DNA from: Flagellimonas aequoris
GTDB taxonomy: Bacteria; Bacteroidota; Bacteroidia; Flavobacteriales; Flavobacteriaceae
Assembly (NCBI RefSeq): GCF_003584165.1
Contig: NZ_QXFJ01000027.1
Coordinates: 1-64,000 of the forward strand
DNA length: 64,000 bases
Reading direction: 5' to 3'
The notes below the pieces were generated by a model, which saw only the letters and a list, made by a program, of their open reading frames with translations, was not told where the DNA came from and did not search any database. This document shows, piece after piece, positions 17,028 through 25,186 of the stretch. The translations under genes and the position numbers were made by a program. Each line of letters opens with the position of its first letter. Position 1 is the stretch's first letter.

Positions 17028-18824
17028 CTATCCCTCCAATATTTTGGCCTGCCGTTCTAAACTGGCCACCCTTTCCTTGATCCGTTCCTCCCGTTTTTGA
17101 CGCTTTTCAGTATAGGATTTTTCGATTCCCAAAATCTTCTCCTTGTAAAAGGATTGCATTGCCACATAAAAGGATCGGTTGGTCAAATCATTGGAGTGGT
17201 TGCTTTCCCCAAGGTGTACCTGTCGGGTCAACAGGAACCGGAGCAGTTTATACAAGGTCTCCTTTTTGAAACCCTGTTTGAACCGGGCCACCCGTTCCCC
17301 ATCGGATAACTTGGAATCCTCGCCGAAGAATTCCCCAAAATGTTCCCTTTGGCTATAATACCCGATGTTGTTCTCGAACAGGGAAATGGCAATGGCCACC
17401 ATTTCATCCGTGGACAAAGGCTTTTTCAGGTTGATATAATCGGTCTCACGTATCATGTCCACGACTTCCTTGAACTGGTTGTTGTTCTCGATCTGTTTTT
17501 TCCGCAATTCCCGTGTATTGATCTTGATGATCTGCTCCTCCGGGGTACACTCGGACATTTTGCGTTGCTCCAAGGCCTTGGTACCTGAACTTCCACTATG
17601 GGTTTCTTCCCTGACCTTCACAAATACCGGCCGGGTCAAATAGGTGTCCGTTTCCAGCAGGATACCCTTTTCAAATCCAAGGTCCACGGCCTTGTCCCAT
17701 GCCTCCTTTTCCTCCGTGAAGGATTCCAGGGCCTCTTTCAGGAATTCACCCAACTCTTCCTCGGTATATTCATAGTGTCGGTGCTCCTCCCTAATGTGAT
17801 TCATGGTAGGTTCTATGGGCTCCTTTAAAATGTCCAGCCCATTGGTCAAATGCACCGCTAGGCCCTCCTTTTCCATTTGGGCCATGACCCATTGGTTGCG
17901 TTCCTCGTCCACCCGGTATTTGTTGATGTTGGGCACCAGTTTCAATCCTTCCTTTTTCACGCTTTTCAATAGCTGCATAAAGGTCTTGGTCTTTTTGTTC
18001 TCAAAACAGGAGGTCCGGGTACAGACCATCTTCCCATCACCGAACAAATTGCCCTGATTGGCAGCATTGAAGGGACAGGTATGGCAAGCCCCGGCTTTGG
18101 GAAGCAACGTCTTATCCGACAACCCAAAAGGGGCTTTGGACAGATCGAAGGTGCGGCTTTCGATCATCCGTTTGATCCGATGTTCCTGGAATTCGTCTTC
18201 TAGGCTTTCCAACAGCATCAGTTGTTCTCCGGGTTCAAAAAGGGCCACGGCCACCCCTAGGGAGAGGGTCATTTCCCCACTGCGGATAAAGGCCTTGAAT
18301 CCCTCGATCAATCCTGCCAACTTGATGCGTTGCCGGATATAGTTCTCAGATCGGCCCAGACGTTTTGCAATCTCCCCGGGTTCGTAACGATCCAACAAAA
18401 ATTGGATGGCCTCGGCCTCCTCCGTGGGTTCCACATCCTTGCGCTGTAGGTTCTCGATGATCTGGACCTCCAGAATCTCAGTGTCCCTATAGTCCCTTAC
18501 CATGGCAGGGATAGTGGTCAATCCTGCCAATTTACTGGCACGATACCTTCGCTCACCCATGACGATGATAAAACCTTCGTCGGATTTTCGTACGGTGATC
18601 GGCTGCAGCACCCCATGTTCGGCAATGCTCTGTTCCAAATGATTGAGACTTTGCTCATCAAAGGTTTTTCGGGGTTGGTCTGGGTCCGGGAAAACCGAAT
18701 CGATTCCCAACAACTGGATCTGTGGAACGTTTTCCACCTTCTCCACAGTTTTGGTTTGTTCCGACTTTGAACCTTGGTTGTTACCTGCTTTACGTGTCGC
18801 TCTCTTCTTTGTTTGTGCTTCCAT
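17028..18824 (-). CDS. Long ParB/RepB/Spo0J-family protein with Cys-rich insert
   Basis: About 598 aa from the ATG at 18824, twice the length of a chromosomal ParB. The ParB/Srx nuclease-like domain is clear (DPDQPRKTFDE, VMGERRYRASKLAGLTTIPA, IENLQRKDVEPTEEAEA), followed by a KorB-type helix-turn-helix (GEIAKRLGRSENYIRQRI). A zinc-binding-like stretch CHTCPFNAANQG continues with CTRTSC. This Cys arrangement is known in ParB proteins of plasmids and integrative elements. The C-terminus is charged coiled coil. The partner ATPase is not adjacent, so a role in element maintenance or regulation is inferred. The chromosomal parAB pair is elsewhere in the window. Confidence 0.85.
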   Translation of the reverse strand: MEAQTKKRATRKAGNNQGSKSEQTKTVEKVENVPQIQLLGIDSVFPDPDQPRKTFDEQSLNHLEQSIAEHGVLQPITVRKSDEGFIIVMGERRYRASKLAGLTTIPAMVRDYRDTEILEVQIIENLQRKDVEPTEEAEAIQFLLDRYEPGEIAKRLGRSENYIRQRIKLAGLIEGFKAFIRSGEMTLSLGVAVALFEPGEQLMLLESLEDEFQEHRIKRMIESRTFDLSKAPFGLSDKTLLPKAGACHTCPFNAANQGNLFGDGKMVCTRTSCFENKKTKTFMQLLKSVKKEGLKLVPNINKYRVDEERNQWVMAQMEKEGLAVHLTNGLDILKEPIEPTMNHIREEHRHYEYTEEELGEFLKEALESFTEEKEAWDKAVDLGFEKGILLETDTYLTRPVFVKVREETHSGSSGTKALEQRKMSECTPEEQIIKINTRELRKKQIENNNQFKEVVDMIRETDYINLKKPLSTDEMVAIAISLFENNIGYYSQREHFGEFFGEDSKLSDGERVARFKQGFKKETLYKLLRFLLTRQVHLGESNHSNDLTNRSFYVAMQSFYKEKILGIEKSYTEKRQKREERIKERVASLERQAKILEG

Positions 18825-18902
18825 GATCTTTGGATTTTGGTTAAACAATATTTGAGCGGAAACCAAGCGGAAGACAAATTTTTGGAGTGGCAAGGAAACG
18901 GA

Positions 18903-18982
18903 ATAAAAAGTGACAGGGGAACGGCTTTATGCCGTCCCTTGTCCGACAAACCATTTGCGGGCTTATCTTTCGAAAACTATTG
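18903..18982 (+). repeat. Imperfect ~75-bp direct repeat, copy B
   Basis: The counterpart of the copy at 9979-10055. It contains AAAAGTGACA, the hairpin ACGGC-TTTAT-GCCGT, GTCCGA, a CGGGCTTATCTTT segment and CTATTG. It lies about 80 bp upstream of the parB-like start. Agreement between the copies, estimated by eye, is about three quarters. Confidence 0.7.
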
Positions 18983-19290
18983 GAAGATAAAAAAGAAATC
19001 TACCCCTCCAGAAGGCCCATAAGGGTATTATAGTTCCAAACCTTAGATGGATATCCCTTGTACGCATGTTTGAAACCGAAGGTTTTTCTTTGAAAACCCA
19101 TAGAACCCTAAAAACCAAAGGCTACAATATCAATCAGGCACGAACCTAGGTTATGGGAAGCGTATCCGCCGTCCTAGTCCTGAAAATGACTTATTTGAGG
19201 GCGGGGCGGACAAACGAGGGGACGATACGGCATTGGGGTATTGAACGGTAATGAAATACTACTGGGAAGATTGCCAAATTCAAAAAATAG
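18983..19290. other. Non-coding stretch upstream of the parB-like gene
   Basis: About 300 bp with no convincing open frame on either strand. A short inverted repeat AAACC-GAA-GGTTT is present near 19074. No tRNA, known riboswitch or IS end was recognised. Confidence 0.4.
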
Positions 19291-19322
19291 GTAAAACAAA
19301 AGCCCATCGTTTCCGATGAGCT
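19291..19322 (-). terminator. Terminator downstream of the DUF2703 gene
   Basis: The stem AGCCCATCG (19301-19309) / CGATGAGCT (19314-19322), with one G-T pair, has a 4-nt loop. On the minus strand it is followed by TTTTGTTTTAC. It ends the leftward metalloid transcript. Confidence 0.7.
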
Positions 19323-19392
19323 TAATAAGGTCTTTTCTTGTATGAGGTAAATCTCATCTAACAGAACCTAAGGCGGTTCACCCAATCATTCA

Positions 19393-19866
19393 TCAATGGC
19401 ATCCGCAGTTGGAATCCGCGGTCACTTCTCCTTTTAAGTGTTTTAGAATGTAAGGGGACAAGGTTATTTCCCCATGGTCATTTTTGGGTTCAAAATAGCC
19501 TTTGAGCAATACCTCGATTAAGATTTCTTTATTGGGTTCTCCCATTGTAGCTCCATTCCAAACCCATTCCCTGGCTTCCGGACTGTCTTCCAAATGTTCA
19601 GGATGGAAATCGAGGTTGCCGACCCTTATGGTAGGGGAAGCAACAATATGGGCTTTTTCGGCTTCCTCTATCGTTTTAATCATGGTTGAACTGAACAAGA
19701 TTTCGCAGTTCAAATGATCAAAGAGTTCTTGAACTTCTTGAATCGCCGATAGCAATACACCTTGAACAGAATCACAGGCTGAGCAAGTACCTTCCCCAGT
19801 TGTTGGCATTCCCACTTGAAAAAGGGTCACTCTCAATGCATTTTTTGTCTTTACTTCCATGTTCAT
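19393..19866 (-). CDS. DUF2703 thioredoxin-like protein
   Basis: 157 aa (an internal ATG at 19860 is an alternative start). DUF2703 proteins are thioredoxin-fold and recur in mercury and arsenic resistance loci. An active-site-like CSACDSV (CxxC) near residue 28 and a Cys-rich end (SNCGCH) are visible. There is no signal peptide, so it should be cytoplasmic. It lies downstream of a SigZ-like sigma factor and the permease, 68 bp from the former. Its biochemical role is not established. Confidence 0.75.
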   Translation of the reverse strand: MNMEVKTKNALRVTLFQVGMPTTGEGTCSACDSVQGVLLSAIQEVQELFDHLNCEILFSSTMIKTIEEAEKAHIVASPTIRVGNLDFHPEHLEDSPEAREWVWNGATMGEPNKEILIEVLLKGYFEPKNDHGEITLSPYILKHLKGEVTADSNCGCH

Positions 19867-19934
19867 ACGTTTTTAAGATTAAAGTTTACCCCTAAGACAT
19901 GGAAAATGGACAAAGGATGCAGGTTTATACAAAA

Positions 19935-20474
19935 TTATGATAGGCAACAGGATTTTGTAATGGTAAATCTCCACATTTGGTTTTCAGAATATTCAACTTC
20001 ACCACATTCATCAAACTTTGCCCTAACCTTTTTCCTTGCCCTTAAGATCCTTGACTTTGTTGCCGATAATGTCAAGCCCAGATGCGCGGCAATACTTTTC
20101 TGCGGAAGGCCTTCTATATCCGAAAGTCTCAAGGGAGTTGAATAGTCGATAGGGAGACCATTTATAAACTTATCGAGCCAAACAAAGACGTTTTCATCAT
20201 ATTCATCCGGAACAAACAGGTGCAACTGTTCCAGGTCAACAAGTGTGGTCTTTCTTGGCTTCTTGTAAAAGTCAAAAATTGTATGTTGTGCAATCCTGTA
20301 TAACCAAGCCTTTATATATCTTACGTCATTTTTTTTCTCACAATATGTTATGACCTTGATAAGAATCGTTTGCATTATATCATCAACATCATGCTCATTG
20401 TAAACACGCTTGCCCACATAGTTCCTTAAATCAGTCCGAAGGTCTTCCCAAATATTGAATATATCACATTTCAT
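19935..20474 (-). CDS. SigZ-like ECF sigma factor with Cys-containing tail (copy 2)
   Basis: 179 aa. Region 2 is visible as VDDIMQTILIKVITYCEKKNDVRYIKAWLYRIAQHTIFDFYKK (listed here only as a landmark; key part IKAWLYRIAQ), and region 4 as LPQKSIAAHLGLTLSATKSRILRAR. After region 4 the tail ends DECGEVEYSEN...TKSCC, the Cys-bearing tail typical of SigZ-type factors. No membrane anti-sigma gene is adjacent, so the tail may sense metal or thiols. It starts 12 bp after the permease stop and is co-transcribed with it. Confidence 0.85.
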   Translation of the reverse strand: MKCDIFNIWEDLRTDLRNYVGKRVYNEHDVDDIMQTILIKVITYCEKKNDVRYIKAWLYRIAQHTIFDFYKKPRKTTLVDLEQLHLFVPDEYDENVFVWLDKFINGLPIDYSTPLRLSDIEGLPQKSIAAHLGLTLSATKSRILRARKKVRAKFDECGEVEYSENQMWRFTITKSCCLS

Positions 20475-20486
20475 AAGTATAGGTTG

Positions 20487-21461
20487 TTAAAAAAGGAGGT
20501 TGAACAAATAACCGGAAATGATCATTCCAATGGCAATAGTTGAAAAGAAGGCAATGATCAACTGCCTTTGCATCACTTTTTGGAGCAGCAGGCCTTCGGG
20601 GATGGAAAGTCCGATCGAACCCATCATAAAGGCCATGGCCGTCCCTAACGGAACCCCTTTGTCAACGAGCGAATCCAATATGGGCAGGATTCCAACCGCA
20701 TCAATGTACAATGGAATCGATACCAATACGGCAATGGGAATCGCAAAAGGGTTGGATTTTGAAATATAGGTGCCAAAAAATGACTCGGGGACATAGCCGT
20801 GGATAAATGACCCTATTGCAATTCCTATAAAAATATAGGGGACAAGGTTTTTAAGGGTCCGAATGGCCTCCCGATGAATTCCAGGAAATCGTTTCAGCAA
20901 ATTTCTGCTATCCTTTTCCCTCGAATGCGCTTTCCATTCATTGTCCTTGAGCCATTCTGCCACATATTTGGCCATACCCATCTTTTCCAGGATAATTCCA
21001 CCGATCACCCCCAAGACGATTCCTGAAAGTAGGTACACTATTGTAACTTTCCAACCATAGCCCAACCAGAAAATGGCAATAGCGATTTCGTTCACCAAGG
21101 GTGAGGTTATGAGGAAGGAAAGTGAAATTCCCAGTGGGATCCTGACCTGCATCATTCCCACGAACAAAGGAATGGAAGAACACGAGCAAAAAGGTGTCAA
21201 GGCACCCAAAGAGGAGGCCACAACATTCCCAAGACCTGATTTTTTGTGTTTCTCCAAATAATCCCGGATTTTTTCCATGGGCAAATAGCTTGTTACCACT
21301 CCCATTACATAGGTCACCAGCACAACCAGAATGGAAATAGAGCCAAAGGCAATGATGAAATAGTGTAATGCTGAGCCGAATGTATCCGTATCAGGAATAC
21401 CCAAAAGGACATGGACAACATAGTCTGCCAGTCGGGTAAGCAGTTTTGTAAAGATTTCCAT
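20487..21461 (-). CDS. ArsP/YraQ-type permease (DUF318 family)
   Basis: A 324-aa permease with about eight membrane helices. The hallmark GALTPFCSCSSIPLFVGM near residue 85 carries the Cys pair that binds trivalent arsenicals in ArsP; the second half repeats the fold. Known members export organoarsenicals or other soft metalloids. It is flanked by a small CC-type thioredoxin upstream (12 bp) and a SigZ-like factor downstream. An ArsP-like role is likely but the substrate is unproven. Confidence 0.85.
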   Translation of the reverse strand: MEIFTKLLTRLADYVVHVLLGIPDTDTFGSALHYFIIAFGSISILVVLVTYVMGVVTSYLPMEKIRDYLEKHKKSGLGNVVASSLGALTPFCSCSSIPLFVGMMQVRIPLGISLSFLITSPLVNEIAIAIFWLGYGWKVTIVYLLSGIVLGVIGGIILEKMGMAKYVAEWLKDNEWKAHSREKDSRNLLKRFPGIHREAIRTLKNLVPYIFIGIAIGSFIHGYVPESFFGTYISKSNPFAIPIAVLVSIPLYIDAVGILPILDSLVDKGVPLGTAMAFMMGSIGLSIPEGLLLQKVMQRQLIIAFFSTIAIGMIISGYLFNLLF

Positions 21462-21473
21462 CTTAAAAACGTT

Positions 21474-21710
21474 TTAAAGAATTGCTAATAACACCTTGTC
21501 GTTGCTGACTTTTTTATAGTCATAAACCTTCCCGTCAATGACCAATGCAGGAAAGGTAAGGACCCCGTAGGGCATGGTGTCCTTGAGGTCAGAAAACTCG
21601 GTGATGTTTACGTCCAGATGGTTTTCACTGGCAATTTTTTCGATTTGTGCCCTTATGGGGGATGCAGTGGCGCAGCAGGATGAATGTAAAATTTTGACTT
21701 CAGTACTCAT
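21474..21710 (-). CDS. Small thioredoxin-like protein with vicinal cysteines
   Basis: 78 aa of thioredoxin fold: strand VKILHS, then the active site SSCCATAS, a helix, and TFPALVIDGKVYDY with the cis-Pro. Proteins of this size (redox-active disulfide protein family) accompany ArsP/YraQ permeases. Here the CxxC is a CC pair. It starts about 40 bp from a motif shared with the upstream sigma gene promoter. Confidence 0.8.
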   Translation of the reverse strand: MSTEVKILHSSCCATASPIRAQIEKIASENHLDVNITEFSDLKDTMPYGVLTFPALVIDGKVYDYKKVSNDKVLLAIL

Positions 21711-21749
21711 AGTTCAGTAATTTTAAATAAACTTTACTATGTAGTCTAA

Positions 21750-21770
21750 AATGGCGTGTCAAAAGACACA
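21750..21770 (-). promoter_or_regulatory. Shared element of the SigZ-like regulon, copy at the thioredoxin-permease operon
   Basis: AATGGCGTGTCAAAAGACACA (21 bp; the core GTGTC-AAAA-GACAC at 21756-21769 is a perfect inverted repeat) agrees at 15 of 21 positions with 22419-22439 in front of the sigma gene. It lies 40 bp upstream of the thioredoxin start. It is probably part of an ECF-dependent promoter or an operator. Confidence 0.5.
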
Positions 21771-21795
21771 ATTCTCAATAAAAAAATGATTCTAC

Positions 21796-22392
21796 CTATT
21801 TGTACTTTGTGGATGCCTGAAAATCAACCAAGTGGTTTATTAACGGGATACACGATTCCTTAACAGAGCAATTGACGAAGTTGCCATTGGCATCATATAC
21901 GATATCACAGCATTCCACAAATAATTCCCTTAGCTTTGTTCTTGCCCTTTGCACCCGCATTTTTGCAGCCGAATACCCCAAGTTCAGCTTTTCAGCTACA
22001 TCTTTTTGGGATAGTTTGTCGATGTCACTCCATTGTAAAGGCTCGGCATATTTTTTGGGAAGGAACTGGATCATGGGTATCATATGATCATACACGGATA
22101 GCTCCAGATTGGTTGGTTCAGTTGCCTCAAGTATCTTTACATCACTAAGTTCAACAATTGGGGCACTCTTTTTGAAATGGTCATAAATGGTATTTCTGGC
22201 AACTTGAAACAGCCAGGCCTTGATGTTTTCAATTTCCCTATTTTTTTGATAGGACTCGACCAGTTTCAGCATTACCTCTTGCACAATATCTTCCGCAATG
22301 GTTTCATCCCGAACCTTTTTTAAGGTAAAGTATTTTAAATAACTGTAGAAACTTTCGATCTGTTCATTAATATCGCAACATTTCTTTTTCAT
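21796..22392 (-). CDS. SigZ-like ECF sigma factor with Cys-containing tail (copy 1)
   Basis: 198 aa. It has region 2 (IAEDIVQEVMLKLVESYQ, IKAWLFQVARNTIYDHFKK) and region 4 (LSQKDVAEKLNLGYSAAKMRVQRARTKL). A tail ECCDIVYDANGNFVN...KESC follows, with three Cys. Known SigZ factors share this tail and usually lack a membrane anti-sigma factor. It begins the leftward metalloid block, and its own promoter region carries the element shared with the thioredoxin-permease operon, suggesting autoregulation. Confidence 0.88.
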   Translation of the reverse strand: MKKKCCDINEQIESFYSYLKYFTLKKVRDETIAEDIVQEVMLKLVESYQKNREIENIKAWLFQVARNTIYDHFKKSAPIVELSDVKILEATEPTNLELSVYDHMIPMIQFLPKKYAEPLQWSDIDKLSQKDVAEKLNLGYSAAKMRVQRARTKLRELFVECCDIVYDANGNFVNCSVKESCIPLINHLVDFQASTKYK

Positions 22393-22418
22393 GGCTTTGC
22401 TTTTATGGCTTTCGGTTT

Positions 22419-22439
22419 AATGGTGTGCCAGCCTACACA
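22419..22439 (-). promoter_or_regulatory. Shared element of the SigZ-like regulon, copy at the sigma gene
   Basis: The sequence reads AATGG-TGTGCCAGCC-TACACA on the plus strand, 27 bp upstream of the sigma factor start. It matches 21750-21770 in both halves (AATGG.GTG and ACACA). Position and spacing fit a promoter recognised by the sigma factor itself. Confidence 0.45.
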
Positions 22440-22714
22440 GGATATGTATACAAAGAGGTTGGTGAAACTTTTATTTTTCACTCTTCCTATTTCCTTTGTC
22501 AATTAAGGATGAAGCTTTAGTAGTGGTAAAATTTCCCTGTAACTGACCATGGTTTTCAATTCCCTTAAATGCTGATCAAGGGTAGATTTACAATGGAAAA
22601 TATTTCCACCAAGTTGCCTGTTATATTCTTGTACTTACATTGTTCCTTACAAAATTCATCACAGATTTGGATTGTCTTACAAGAAAATATTTAGACTAAG
22701 GCCTTAAAAAATAA
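22440..22714. other. Non-coding stretch between the sigma gene and the arsenic operon
   Basis: No gene was found. It contains a perfect inverted repeat TGGAAA-ATA-TTTCCA at 22594-22608, whose TGGAAAATAT centre resembles the dinB operator; this may be chance. No clear terminator was recognised for the arsenic operon that ends at 22715. Confidence 0.4.
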
Positions 22715-23485
22715 TCAATGGGCCTTTCTCAATGCTCCAGCGTAAGCGTTGGGCAATATGCTGCCCTCAACGGCTTTGGCCGCCTTTTCGACATCATATT
22801 CGAAGCGTACAAACTCCACATGGATGCTATTCTTGTCCGGCCTACGGAAGTTCCCATCCATGTTCAACAGCACATAGCATCCCCTATTGTCGCCATCCTT
22901 GGGCTTTCCGATGGATCCGATATTTATCGCATGGCGGTATATGGTGCCTCCATCATAATCCAAAAGGGCCTTGTGATAGGGTTGGTGTGTATGTCCAAAA
23001 CAGAGGATATCGGCATTTGCATCCCGCAGGATGCGTACCAGGCTCTTCTCCTTCCGGTCCTCGAAAAGATACTCGTTGATTCGTCTTGGGCTTCCATGCA
23101 CCAGGAGTAGGTTCACTGTTTCATCGTTCCTTTTGAACTCCACATTGATATGGGATGGAAGGTTTTTCAGGTAGGCCCTTTCATCATCCCCCATAATGGA
23201 GTTGGTATAGGATATGGAAATTGCCCCGTTCGCCTTTTCCTCATCGCTCTTGTAGGCACAGCCACAATCATCACTGTTGCGTCCGATGCCAAAATCATAG
23301 TTGCCCGCAATGGTGGGTATCCGGCGTTTTCTGATCTCATGGACCACCTCGTTGGGCCAGATGTTATAGCCCACAAGGTCCCCAAGGCAATAGATGGCGT
23401 CCGGCCTATGTTTTTCCACATCCACAAAAAAGGCCTCAAGGGCAGGAAGGTTGGCGTGGATGTCCGAGAAGAGTGCAATTTTCAT
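22715..23485 (-). CDS. Calcineurin-like metallophosphoesterase in the arsenic operon
   Basis: 256 aa. All dinuclear-metal motifs are present: SDIHAN near residue 7, CLGDLVGYN near 34, AGNYD near 62, VHGSPR near 129 and CFGHTHQPYH near 156. It is cytoplasmic, with no signal sequence. It lies 2 bp after the acr3 stop and is the last gene of the arsenic operon. Its substrate is unknown. Confidence 0.85.
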   Translation of the reverse strand: MKIALFSDIHANLPALEAFFVDVEKHRPDAIYCLGDLVGYNIWPNEVVHEIRKRRIPTIAGNYDFGIGRNSDDCGCAYKSDEEKANGAISISYTNSIMGDDERAYLKNLPSHINVEFKRNDETVNLLLVHGSPRRINEYLFEDRKEKSLVRILRDANADILCFGHTHQPYHKALLDYDGGTIYRHAINIGSIGKPKDGDNRGCYVLLNMDGNFRRPDKNSIHVEFVRFEYDVEKAAKAVEGSILPNAYAGALRKAH

Positions 23486-23487
23486 CC

Positions 23488-24534
23488 TTATGCGGTTTGC
23501 GGTTTAAAATACTTTTTGCGCAACCAAAAGGCGACCCTTACCAACAGAATCAGGGCAGGAACTTCCACCAAGGGCCCGATGACCCCTGCAAAGGCCTGGC
23601 CGGAATCCAGTCCGAAGACGGCAATGGCCACGGCAATGGCGAGCTCAAAGTTGTTCCCGGCTGCTGTAAAGGCCACCGAAGCGGTCTTGTCATATTCGGC
23701 ACCCATCGCCTTGGTGAAAAAGAACCCAATGATGAACATCAGGGTAAAGTACACCAAGAGGGGTATGGCGATCACCACCACGTCCATGGGAATCTCCACG
23801 ATAAGTTCCCCTTTGAGGGAGAACATGATCACAATGGTGAACAACAGGGCGATCAAGGTCATGGGAGAAATGGCGGGAACAAACTTTTGGGCATACCACT
23901 GTTCCCCTTTGATCCGGACCAATATCGTTCGGCTAAGGATGCCCATAAGGAAGGGGATGCCCAAATAAATGGCCACACTCTCCGCTATGGTCCCTATGGA
24001 GATGTCCACAATGGCCCCTTCAAAGCCAAAATATGGGGGCAAAACGGTGATAAAGATCCACGCATAGAAACTGTAGGCAAACACTTGGAAGATACTGTTC
24101 AGGGCCACCAGTCCCGCACCATATTCCGCACTGCCCTCGGCCAGGTCATTCCAGACCAGCACCATGGCAATGCAACGGGCCAAACCTATCAATATCAATC
24201 CGACCATATACTCGGGATAGTCCCTCAAAAAGAGGATGGCCAGGACGAACATCAACACGGGGCCGATGATCCAGTTGAGCACCAGGGAAATGGTCAAGAT
24301 CCTGGTGTTCTTGAACACCTTGGGCAACAGTTTATAATCCACTTTTGCCAAAGGTGGGTACATCATCAGGATGAGACCTATGGCAATGGGGATGTTAGTG
24401 GTGCCGCTGTTGAACGAATTGATGATGTCGGGGAAGGACGGGAAGAAGTAACCGATACCGACCCCTACCGCCATGGCGATAAAGATCCAAAGGGTAAGGT
24501 TCCTGTCCAAAAAGCTCAATTTTTTTACTGCCAT
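23488..24534 (-). CDS. acr3: Acr3-family arsenite efflux permease
   Basis: A 348-aa membrane carrier with ten predicted helices that exports arsenite. The Acr3 landmarks are visible: [16 protein letters not shown], containing the essential Cys in helix 4, then [12 protein letters not shown], and [14 protein letters not shown] with [10 protein letters not shown] near the end. It lies 3 bp downstream of the arsenate reductase gene, completing reduction followed by export. Confidence 0.95.
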   Translation of the reverse strand: MAVKKLSFLDRNLTLWIFIAMAVGVGIGYFFPSFPDIINSFNSGTTNIPIAIGLILMMYPPLAKVDYKLLPKVFKNTRILTISLVLNWIIGPVLMFVLAILFLRDYPEYMVGLILIGLARCIAMVLVWNDLAEGSAEYGAGLVALNSIFQVFAYSFYAWIFITVLPPYFGFEGAIVDISIGTIAESVAIYLGIPFLMGILSRTILVRIKGEQWYAQKFVPAISPMTLIALLFTIVIMFSLKGELIVEIPMDVVVIAIPLLVYFTLMFIIGFFFTKAMGAEYDKTASVAFTAAGNNFELAIAVAIAVFGLDSGQAFAGVIGPLVEVPALILLVRVAFWLRKKYFKPQTA

Positions 24535-24537
24535 GTG

Positions 24538-25170
24538 TTATGATTTGATCTGTGAAAATACATACCAAAGTTCCGTTGCTATCTGTATGCTCCTTTCAAG
24601 GTATTTCTCGGCCTGTTGCGGGGTATTGTCAAAGGCCTTGGGATCCTCAAAGGTGATGGGGATGCGCTTTTCCGCACCGGGCACAAAGGGACAGGCCTCA
24701 TTGGCCGAATCACAGGTCATGATGGCCCCAAAGCCGGAACTGGGGTTGAAGGCATCGTCCATTTTCTTGGAGAACCCGATCACCGGATGGGCATTTTCCG
24801 CATATTTGATGGCATAGACAGGATTTTGTCCCTGTGAAAGCTGTTGGATCTGGAACCCTTGTTTCCCCAAGGTTTCCGCCACCATCGGGAACAGGGCCGT
24901 GGCTTCGGTCCCCCCCGAATAGCAAAATACGTTCTTGATGTTGAAATGGAAAGCCATGGCCTGTGCCCATATCTGTGACAGGTGGCTCCTCCTGGAATTG
25001 TGGGTGCAAATGAAATTCAGGCGTATTTCCTGATTTTCGGAAACTTTCGACTGTATGAACCCGGCAAGGGGATCAAGGATTTCCCTACGCTCCGGGGAAA
25101 CGGCATCCAGTTTCAAGGTTGTGATGAATCCCGCTATTTCAGGGAACAGGCTAGTTGTGGTCGTAGTCAT
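24538..25170 (-). CDS. arsC: LMW protein-tyrosine-phosphatase-like arsenate reductase
   Basis: 210 aa. The LMW-PTP P-loop is seen as CTHNSRRSHLSQIW near residue 50, the N-terminal Cys being the nucleophile for arsenate. A later MTCDSANEACPFVPGAE provides the redox Cys pair used in thiol-coupled ArsC, ending in an Asp/Pro-containing region (FEDPKAFDNTP). An N-terminal ~40-residue extension precedes the fold. It reduces arsenate to arsenite for Acr3. Confidence 0.92.
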   Translation of the reverse strand: MTTTTTSLFPEIAGFITTLKLDAVSPERREILDPLAGFIQSKVSENQEIRLNFICTHNSRRSHLSQIWAQAMAFHFNIKNVFCYSGGTEATALFPMVAETLGKQGFQIQQLSQGQNPVYAIKYAENAHPVIGFSKKMDDAFNPSSGFGAIMTCDSANEACPFVPGAEKRIPITFEDPKAFDNTPQQAEKYLERSIQIATELWYVFSQIKS

Positions 25171-25186
25171 TATATAGAATTAAGAT

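Noticed and set aside
23473-24543. Long plus-strand open frame (about 356 codons) opposite acr3
   Set aside because: It is rich in Gly, His, Gln and Asp with no domain, and lies fully antisense to a well-supported arsenite permease.
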